Assembly: GCA_964592635.1 (NCBI GenBank)
Contig: CAZQFZ010000047.1
Coordinates: 1 to 19,603, forward strand
Length of the DNA: 19,603 nt
Direction: 5' to 3'
Origin: VMCP01 sp964592635
Lineage (GTDB): Bacteria; Bacteroidota; Bacteroidia; NS11-12g; UBA955
Both the position numbers and the translations under genes were made by a program. Every line of letters begins with the position of its first letter. Position 1 is the first letter of the stretch. This document shows positions 14,628 through 19,603 of this stretch, piece after piece. The notes below the pieces were generated by a model that worked only from the letters and a program-made list of their open reading frames with translations, did not search any database and was not told where the DNA came from.

Positions 14628-15743
14628 TTAATGTTGAACTAAAGTGGTATGCATAACAACAGATTTTGAAGCTACATTCAGACCCACTTCTGGAACCCAA
14701 GTATTTTTTTGTTTTCGAGCCGACAAGCGAATTTCAGGTAATCGTCCGTAACGCAACTCTTGGGCAGCTTCTTTAAGCCATTGTTTTTTAATTGATTGTA
14801 TTTCTTTTTTGTAAATCTCGTCGGTTACATGGCTAGCATAAATAACTTTGATATCGCGATCTTCGGAACTTGATATCGCTGCATGGGGGTCATTTGATTG
14901 GGAAATACGATTCAATGGACCTGGTTCATAAGGTATTCCTTTCTCATTGGATTGGATTTGGGATGGGTTATTTGATGCGGCAATTTGAATGGGACGAATG
15001 ATGGAACTGCTTTGGTTTATTTTATCGGGGGATGTTTTTTGTTTTCTCAAAGAGTTTAAAAAGTTTAACGGCTCGGTATGTGTTACAGTTTTCGAAACAT
15101 TAATCATTGTGCTCGATGAGGGTTGATTGTTTTGAATACGAATCGAATTGACTGCATTAGTTTTAAGTTTGGCCAATGTATTTACCCTGGTTTTTGGATT
15201 TATTAATTCCAATGTGGATGGTGAACTATTTGTATTTTTTTGAGAGGGATTGTTTTTATTTCTTGATTGGTTGGTGTTGGATGGAATTGTTGTAGTATGT
15301 AAATTTTTATTTGTTGGATCAACAATGGATTGTGTTTTAAAGAAAGCCGCAATTCCTAAAATCAAAAGTATGGTTGCTGCTATACTCCATTGTTGTAGGT
15401 TGCGTTGTTTTATAAATCCTAAGCGAGAGGTAGAAGAAGAACTTGTATTTGGAATAGTGAGGAGTTTTTTTTTGTTCGGGAAAACAAACTCAGAGGATGG
15501 GTTATGAATATACAAATTCGATGATTCATTCTCAGATTCTGATTCCCTGTCTGGATTGGTTTCAGAAGCAAAAGCCGAATTTAAATAAGTCAGTTTCATT
15601 TCCTGATAGAATTTCCATTCTGCAGGATTCTGCTTGATTTCCTCCAATAATAAAGTGGACTGCTGCTTATTCAAATTACCCTCGAGCAATTCGAATATTT
15701 GCCACTCTCGTTCTTCGGATATTTGATTTAAGTTTTTGTTCAT
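14628..15743 (-). CDS. Single-pass membrane protein, putative anti-sigma factor
   Basis: 371 residues. The cytoplasmic part (1-115) opens with a short helical region (about 10-57, E-R-E-W-Q-I-F-E-L-L-E-G-N-L) like the N-terminal domains that bind ECF sigma factors in Bacteroidota. One membrane helix follows at about 117-136 (W-S-I-A-A-T-I-L-L-I-L-G-I-A-A-F-F). The periplasmic part (137-371) is low in complexity and rich in S, N, T, P and Q, then ends in a more ordered charged region. There is no zinc H-x3-C-x2-C motif and no recognisable FecR domain, so the anti-sigma role rests on topology and on starting four bases after the sigma-factor stop. It lies 17 bases upstream of the beta-barrel gene. 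Confidence 0.7.
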   Translation of the reverse strand: MNKNLNQISEEREWQIFELLEGNLNKQQSTLLLEEIKQNPAEWKFYQEMKLTYLNSAFASETNPDRESESENESSNLYIHNPSSEFVFPNKKKLLTIPNTSSSSTSRLGFIKQRNLQQWSIAATILLILGIAAFFKTQSIVDPTNKNLHTTTIPSNTNQSRNKNNPSQKNTNSSPSTLELINPKTRVNTLAKLKTNAVNSIRIQNNQPSSSTMINVSKTVTHTEPLNFLNSLRKQKTSPDKINQSSSIIRPIQIAASNNPSQIQSNEKGIPYEPGPLNRISQSNDPHAAISSSEDRDIKVIYASHVTDEIYKKEIQSIKKQWLKEAAQELRYGRLPEIRLSARKQKNTWVPEVGLNVASKSVVMHTTLVQH

Positions 15744-15747
15744 GGAG

Positions 15748-16236
15748 TTAAATGTAGTATTCTATTTTGCCTAACAATTGTTGCATTTGTTTTCTTCCTC
15801 GGAAAATGTTGATTTTTACTTGTGCTTCAGATATGTTCATGATTTCACCTATTTCAGAATATGAATATCCTTCGTAATCTCTGAGCATTATTGCATTTCG
15901 ATGTGTTTCAGATAGAGAATTCAAGGCTTGATCAATAACTCGTTTCAAGTCCTTGAATTCTGCTACCTCAGTAATTGGTACTTGCATAAATTCTTGTGAC
16001 CATTCGACTTCTTTACGCTGTTTTCGAATCATATCGATCAAATAGTTATAAGCTACACGGAATAGGTACGATTTGCATTTATCCAGTTCAACATTATTTC
16101 TGTTTAACCAAAGTTTTTCGAAAGCCGTTTGGACAATTTCCTGTGCTTCCTCAACTACTTTTATGTTTTTTAGAGCAAAGCGATACAGAGCATCACTGTG
16201 TTGTTGCACAATCAGGTTAAACTCTTTTTCGCTCAT
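15748..16236 (-). CDS. ECF-type RNA polymerase sigma-70 factor
   Basis: 162 residues, only regions sigma-2 and sigma-4, as in extracytoplasmic-function sigma factors. Region 2 (about 8-75) includes E-E-A-Q-E-I-V-Q-T-A-F-E-K-L-W and K-S-Y-L-F-R-V-A-Y-N-Y-L-I-D-M-I-R. Region 4 (about 105-155) includes L-S-E-T-H-R-N-A-I-M-L-R-D-Y-E-G-Y-S-Y-S-E-I and the helix-turn-helix with I-S-E-A-Q-V-K-I-N-I-F-R-G-R. First gene of a three-gene operon with the anti-sigma candidate and a beta-barrel protein. Divergent from the methyltransferase with 55 bases between starts. No TAnnTTTG box is evident upstream, which would allow self-activation from an alternative promoter, but I cannot name one. Confidence 0.9.
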   Translation of the reverse strand: MSEKEFNLIVQQHSDALYRFALKNIKVVEEAQEIVQTAFEKLWLNRNNVELDKCKSYLFRVAYNYLIDMIRKQRKEVEWSQEFMQVPITEVAEFKDLKRVIDQALNSLSETHRNAIMLRDYEGYSYSEIGEIMNISEAQVKINIFRGRKQMQQLLGKIEYYI

Positions 16237-16276
16237 TCTCTGTGATTAAAACGATTCGACCTTGAATAAGTTACAA

Positions 16277-16284
16277 TATCTTTG
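16277..16284 (+). promoter_or_regulatory. Putative -7 box (TATCTTTG) of the methyltransferase operon
   Basis: TATCTTTG fits TAnnTTTG and is seven bases before the ATG at 16292, so the leader would be about three bases or none. A TTG at 16262-16264 is 12 bases upstream, too close for a normal -33 element. Confidence 0.45.
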
Positions 16285-16291
16285 AAAAATA

Positions 16292-17050
16292 ATGGAAATT
16301 AACAATAAAAAATGGTTTGAATCTTGGTTTGACACCGAATATTACCACCTGTTATATAAACATCGCAACGATTTGGAGGCAAAAGAATTTATCAAGAATT
16401 TAATTCAATTCTTAGACCTCAAGTTCAACGCACACGTATTTGATTTAGCCTGTGGAAAAGGCAGACATTCATTGGAACTTCATTCGCATGGGTTGAATGT
16501 TTTAGGACTTGATTTATCATCTGCGAGCATTGCTCACGCGATACAATTTCAACAGGTGGGACTGGATTTTCAGGTTCATGATATGCGTAATTCATTTGGG
16601 GATGGACAATTTGATGCAGGATTTAATTTGTTTACAAGCTTTGGTTATTTTGATAATGAACAAGAAGACATCAGGGCACTCTCTAACGCGTACAAAGCTT
16701 TGAATTCTGGAGGGTACTTTATCCAAGATTATATCAATGCTCAACCAATTTTACCATTGCTTCCCCAAAAAGGAGAAAAAATTGATACGCTTGGAAATCG
16801 TACTATTGAATTTAAATGGTTGAAACATTTAGAATCAGGAATCATTGTGAAAGAAATTGAAGTTACAGATTCCTCGAATCAATTTCATTTCCAAGAACGT
16901 GTTCAAGTATATTCTGTAAATGAATTAAAAGAATTGCATCAAAAGGCGGGATTTGAAGTGTTGCATGTTTTTGGGAATTACGAATTGGGTCCATTTGATT
17001 CTCAAAATTCTCCTAGAATTATCTTAATTTCGAGGAAATTGGAAGTGTAA
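16292..17050 (+). CDS. Class I SAM-dependent methyltransferase
   Basis: 252 residues, cytoplasmic. Motif I of the Rossmann-fold methyltransferases is clear at about 49-58 (V-F-D-L-A-C-G-K-G-R-H-S), with the acidic motif II residue in V-L-G-L-D-L-S-S-A-S-I (about 70-80). A post-motif region follows with D-A-G-F-N-L-F-T-S-F-G-Y-F and the strand-5 stretch L-N-S-G-G-Y-F-I-Q-D-Y. These show S-adenosylmethionine binding but not the substrate. The gene starts a probable operon with the PAP2 and enoyl-CoA hydratase genes (44 and 12 bases between them), though their functions do not obviously connect. Confidence 0.88.
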   Translation: MEINNKKWFESWFDTEYYHLLYKHRNDLEAKEFIKNLIQFLDLKFNAHVFDLACGKGRHSLELHSHGLNVLGLDLSSASIAHAIQFQQVGLDFQVHDMRNSFGDGQFDAGFNLFTSFGYFDNEQEDIRALSNAYKALNSGGYFIQDYINAQPILPLLPQKGEKIDTLGNRTIEFKWLKHLESGIIVKEIEVTDSSNQFHFQERVQVYSVNELKELHQKAGFEVLHVFGNYELGPFDSQNSPRIILISRKLEV

Positions 17051-17052
17051 AC

Positions 17053-17060
17053 TACTTTTG
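17053..17060 (+). promoter_or_regulatory. Possible internal -7 box (TACTTTTG) before the PAP2 gene
   Basis: TACTTTTG fits TAnnTTTG, two bases after the methyltransferase stop and 34 before the PAP2 start, so it could give the downstream two genes their own promoter. Evidence is the octamer alone. Confidence 0.25.
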
Positions 17061-17094
17061 AATGTATAATTTTCGTAAATCTGAATAGGAAATA

Positions 17095-17727
17095 ATGCAA
17101 ATGCTGGAAAAATTGGATCAATGGGATCAGGCAGTTTTTATCTGGGTAAATCAAAAGTGCGCAGTGAATTGGTTAGATATGCCAATGATTCTGTTGAGTT
17201 CCACTTGGATCTTTGTGCCACTATATATTTGGGGAGTTTACCGTATAATTCAAAAATGGGGGCGCAAAAGTGGGATGCCCATTTTATTGTTGTTGCTTGC
17301 TTTTGGATTAGCGGATAGTATAAGTACACGTATTTTAAAAGACAACACCCAAAGGTTAAGACCTTGTTTTAATCAACAGCTTGCCGAAAATGTTAGACTT
17401 CCCGACGGATTGCCAGGCAGTAGGTATGGTTTTGTAAGTTCTCACTCGGCGAATGCATTTGCCGTTTATCCATTGATCATGCTGTTGGTTTTCGCAAATA
17501 AAAAACCAGTAGAAAGTCCCCAAAAAGCCAACCCAAAATGGAATAAAAAACAGAAATTGGGGTTTTGGATTATGTTTTTTGTTTCCTGTTTGGTGGCCTA
17601 TTCTCGGGTTTATTTAGGACGACATTACATGGGTGATGTGCTGGGTGGTGGTATTTTAGGATTATTAATTGGTAGAGGAATGTGGCAAGGATTTTTATGG
17701 TATTCAAGTAAATGGGAAAATGAATAA
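17095..17727 (+). CDS. PAP2-family membrane phosphatase
   Basis: 210 residues with about five hydrophobic helices. All three catalytic motifs of the PAP2 superfamily are present: K82-x6-R89-P90 (K-D-N-T-Q-R-L-R-P), S-S-H-S with H117, and S170-R-x5-H177-x3-D181 (S-R-V-Y-L-G-R-H-Y-M-G-D). Such enzymes hydrolyse phosphatidic acid, undecaprenyl diphosphate or lipid A phosphates on the outer face of the inner membrane. The sequence does not say which, although undecaprenyl-diphosphate or lipid A phosphatase roles are common in Bacteroidota. ATG 17095 is used; ATG 17101 two codons later is possible. It is 12 bases upstream of the enoyl-CoA hydratase gene. Confidence 0.92.
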   Translation: MQMLEKLDQWDQAVFIWVNQKCAVNWLDMPMILLSSTWIFVPLYIWGVYRIIQKWGRKSGMPILLLLLAFGLADSISTRILKDNTQRLRPCFNQQLAENVRLPDGLPGSRYGFVSSHSANAFAVYPLIMLLVFANKKPVESPQKANPKWNKKQKLGFWIMFFVSCLVAYSRVYLGRHYMGDVLGGGILGLLIGRGMWQGFLWYSSKWENE

Positions 17728-17739
17728 TTAAATATAAAT

Positions 17740-18519
17740 ATGAATTACGAGTATATTATTGCAAATGCCCAAGTGGCACCGTATGTGGCAAGTATTCAGT
17801 TGAATAGGCCCAAAGAATTGAATGCATTGAATTTACAATTAATGGGAGAAATTCGGCATTGTTTGGAGAACTTTGATCAAGAAGATTCCATCCGTGCAAT
17901 TGTTATTCATGGGAATGAACGTGCTTTTGCTGCTGGTGCAGATATCAAGCAAATGGCAGGTAGAACAGCAGTGGATATGTTGAAAATAGATCAGTTTTCA
18001 ACTTGGGATTCAATTCGTAAAACAAAAAAGCCCATCATTGCGGCCGTGAGTGGATTTGCTCTCGGTGGTGGTTGCGAGTTGGCGATGTTGTGTGATATGA
18101 TTGTTGCAAGTGAAACTGCACAATTTGGTCAGCCTGAAATTAATATTGGTGTAATGCCGGGCGCAGGTGGTACCCAACGTTTAACTCGTGCGGTTGGAAA
18201 AGCACGAGCCATGGAAATGGTGTTAACTGGTAATTTTATCAGTGCGGAAGAAGCGAGAGAGGCTGGTTTAATAAACAAAGTAGTACCTGTTGAATTGTAC
18301 TTGGACGAGGCTATTAAATTGGCTTCGAAAACGGCTGAAAAATCTCCAATTGCTATTCAACTTGCTAAGGAAAGCGTTTTAAAAGCTTTCGATACGGGAC
18401 TTCAGGAAGGGTTGTTTTTCGAGCGCAAGAATTTTTACATGTTGTTTGCCACAGAAGATCAAAAGGAGGGGATGAATGCTTTCGTGGAAAAGCGAAAACC
18501 TGAGTTTAAGAATAAATAG
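17740..18519 (+). CDS. Enoyl-CoA hydratase (crotonase family)
   Basis: 259 residues, the usual length. Hydrates trans-2-enoyl-CoA to 3-hydroxyacyl-CoA in fatty-acid or amino-acid breakdown. Both catalytic glutamates of true hydratases are present: E113 in G-G-G-C-E-L-A-M-L-C-D and E133 in F-G-Q-P-E-I-N-I-G, followed by P-G-A-G-G-T-Q-R-L. The oxyanion-hole region A-F-A-A-G-A-D-I-K is at about 62-70. This distinguishes it from the MenB paralogue in the same window, which lacks these glutamates. Start at ATG 17740, 12 bases after the PAP2 gene. Last gene of the operon, followed by a palindromic terminator. Confidence 0.93.
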   Translation: MNYEYIIANAQVAPYVASIQLNRPKELNALNLQLMGEIRHCLENFDQEDSIRAIVIHGNERAFAAGADIKQMAGRTAVDMLKIDQFSTWDSIRKTKKPIIAAVSGFALGGGCELAMLCDMIVASETAQFGQPEINIGVMPGAGGTQRLTRAVGKARAMEMVLTGNFISAEEAREAGLINKVVPVELYLDEAIKLASKTAEKSPIAIQLAKESVLKAFDTGLQEGLFFERKNFYMLFATEDQKEGMNAFVEKRKPEFKNK

Positions 18520-18562
18520 ACTTTAGGAGGTTGAATTGGAGTTTGTATTCATTCAATAGGGT

Positions 18563-18612
18563 TAAATAAAGAAAAAGGCTGTCAGAATTCTGACAGCCTT
18601 TTTCTTTATTTA
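18563..18612. terminator. Bidirectional terminator in a 50-bp perfect palindrome
   Basis: The 50 bases are fully self-complementary, with 25-base arms centred on GAATTC. As RNA, GGCTGTCAG pairs with CTGACAGCC around an AATT loop, flanked by five As on one side and five Ts on the other. It therefore works in both directions, for the enoyl-CoA hydratase operon (plus) and the Omp28-like gene (minus). Confidence 0.9.
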
Positions 18613-18647
18613 TTTGGATGCAATTGCATCCGATAATTAGTTGGATA

Positions 18648-19603
18648 TTATTTAACGTCAGCCCAAACAGCGTTAACGAAGAACATATCAGTAGCAGAAA
18701 CTTTCTTCCAAACAACCACTACTACAGCAGTATTGCTTTTGTTGAAATTCCACCAGCCATAACCGTAGCCCAATTGGCCTTTTAATTGAACATCCAATGC
18801 ATCTTTAGATGCTTGAGATGGGCTTTCAAATTTGTAAGAAGCTGTTTTTTCAACTTCGGCAGATGCTGAAGGACTAGACCAATCTGCGTTATCACCGAAA
18901 GCAACAGGTGCACCAGCCCAAACAGTTTGATTCAATGAAGTTCTTCCAGTAGCGGTAGTTTTTGCTGATCCGCGGATGATGTGTTTGTGTTCAACTGAAG
19001 AGTGAACATTTCCAACATATTGATAAGCTTGAACAGACTTTTCTACGATCAAAACACTTGTATAATAGTCAGCGCCTGCTTCAGGAGCAAAAGCTTTCAT
19101 TTTATATTTGATGCTAATGTCGTTACCAGTAGATGTTGCGCTTGCAGCTACACCTATTTCAGGTTTGTTTTTGTTGTATTCATCAGCAAAATCTGTAATT
19201 TGTTGTAAAGTTACAGCACTGTTACCCAATACAGAGTTATCGCAATAGAAATGAGGAATATAACCGTTTGGTTTGCAGAAAGCGTATAATTCAGTTGCAA
19301 ATGGAGCAAAGAACAATGAATCTGGTTTACCAGGCTTCAAAGCAATTGAATTTAATAAAGACAAACCAACTGAAGTTTGAGGATGTAAATCCAATGCGAT
19401 TAATTGATCGTTAGTTCTAGCTGCAATAGCAGATTTGAATAATGGCCCACCAGTAGCACCACAAGGACCACACCAAGTAGCAGTACTATAAACCAATAAT
19501 GAGCGTTGTTTTTCAGCAACTGTTAAAGGTGCTGGACCTGTAGATGCAGGGTCTTTCTTACAGCTTTGCATTACACCAACTGCACCAGCTGAAATCAAGG
19601 CGA
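18648..19603 (-). CDS. Omp28-related lipoprotein with a thioredoxin-like C-G-P-C site, 5' end outside window
   Basis: At least 317 residues; the frame is open to the window edge and the only in-window start candidate near the edge is a TTG at 19598, so the real start is probably beyond 19603. The visible N-terminus is the end of a lipoprotein signal peptide: a hydrophobic stretch, then M-Q-S-C-K-K-D, with the cysteine as the lipidation site. Next is a thioredoxin-like part with Y-S-T-A-T-W-C-G-P-C-G (about residues 37-47), then L-I-A-L-D-L-H-P. The rest resembles the Omp28 outer-membrane family of Porphyromonas and relatives, with a beta-rich C-terminal half ending F-V-N-A-V-W-A-D-V-K. The C-x-x-C may allow disulfide chemistry in the periplasm or at the surface, but this is not shown. 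Convergent with the enoyl-CoA hydratase gene. Confidence 0.82.
   Translation of the reverse strand, partial: ALISAGAVGVMQSCKKDPASTGPAPLTVAEKQRSLLVYSTATWCGPCGATGGPLFKSAIAARTNDQLIALDLHPQTSVGLSLLNSIALKPGKPDSLFFAPFATELYAFCKPNGYIPHFYCDNSVLGNSAVTLQQITDFADEYNKNKPEIGVAASATSTGNDISIKYKMKAFAPEAGADYYTSVLIVEKSVQAYQYVGNVHSSVEHKHIIRGSAKTTATGRTSLNQTVWAGAPVAFGDNADWSSPSASAEVEKTASYKFESPSQASKDALDVQLKGQLGYGYGWWNFNKSNTAVVVVVWKKVSATDMFFVNAVWADVK

Noticed and set aside
14611..14700. N-terminal extension of the beta-barrel protein up to 14700
   Set aside because: It would overlap the 3' end of the anti-sigma gene and place 30 unrelated residues before a clear signal peptide.

Overview
The window is a scaffold-like piece of an AT-rich Bacteroidota chromosome. 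The lineage call rests on several points: succinate dehydrogenase genes in the order sdhC-sdhA-sdhB with a single-subunit cytochrome b; TAnnTTTG-type -7 promoter boxes without Shine-Dalgarno sites; a riboflavin synthase, MenB and DnaJ of Bacteroidota type; an Omp28-like lipoprotein with a C-K-K-D start; and several predicted outer-membrane beta-barrels. Order and family cannot be fixed from this sequence. There is no rRNA, tRNA, CRISPR array, insertion sequence, phage gene or integrase. It reads as core-genome housekeeping DNA.

Layout. At 1-74 is the start of an RluA-type pseudouridine synthase (minus), divergent from a MATE exporter (198-1553) followed by a putative beta-barrel gene (1585-2430). 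A 100-N gap and a two-way terminator (2593-2646) separate these from the minus-strand sdhCAB operon (2677-6162). Riboflavin synthase (minus) then faces grpE-dnaJ (plus, 7178-8921), with a 10-N gap between them. Past a clear terminator are a secreted M48 metallopeptidase (8990-11398) and another putative beta-barrel protein (11456-12262). A degenerate repeat array (12268-12422) lies between that gene and menB (minus). A minus-strand operon of ECF sigma factor, membrane anti-sigma candidate and beta-barrel protein follows (16236 down to 13351). A plus-strand methyltransferase, PAP2 phosphatase and enoyl-CoA hydratase run to 18519. A 50-bp perfect palindrome ends them against an Omp28-like lipoprotein (minus) that runs off the window.

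What stands out. Both N gaps look like joins of contigs that actually overlap. The first is flanked by an identical 25-bp sequence. The second is flanked by two 93-bp copies of the same sequence, the left one corrupted towards A. The corruption removes the start of ribE, and the clean right copy restores its canonical M-F-T-G-I-V-E N-terminus. The true scaffold is therefore shorter than shown and the ribE model must be rebuilt. Biologically, the most notable points are a DnaJ that keeps only zinc centre II, the 18/28-bp repeat array, TAnnTTTG boxes placed so close to four start codons that those mRNAs would be leaderless or nearly so, and the sigma/anti-sigma/beta-barrel operon. I found no convincing new defence, mobile or RNA-based system.
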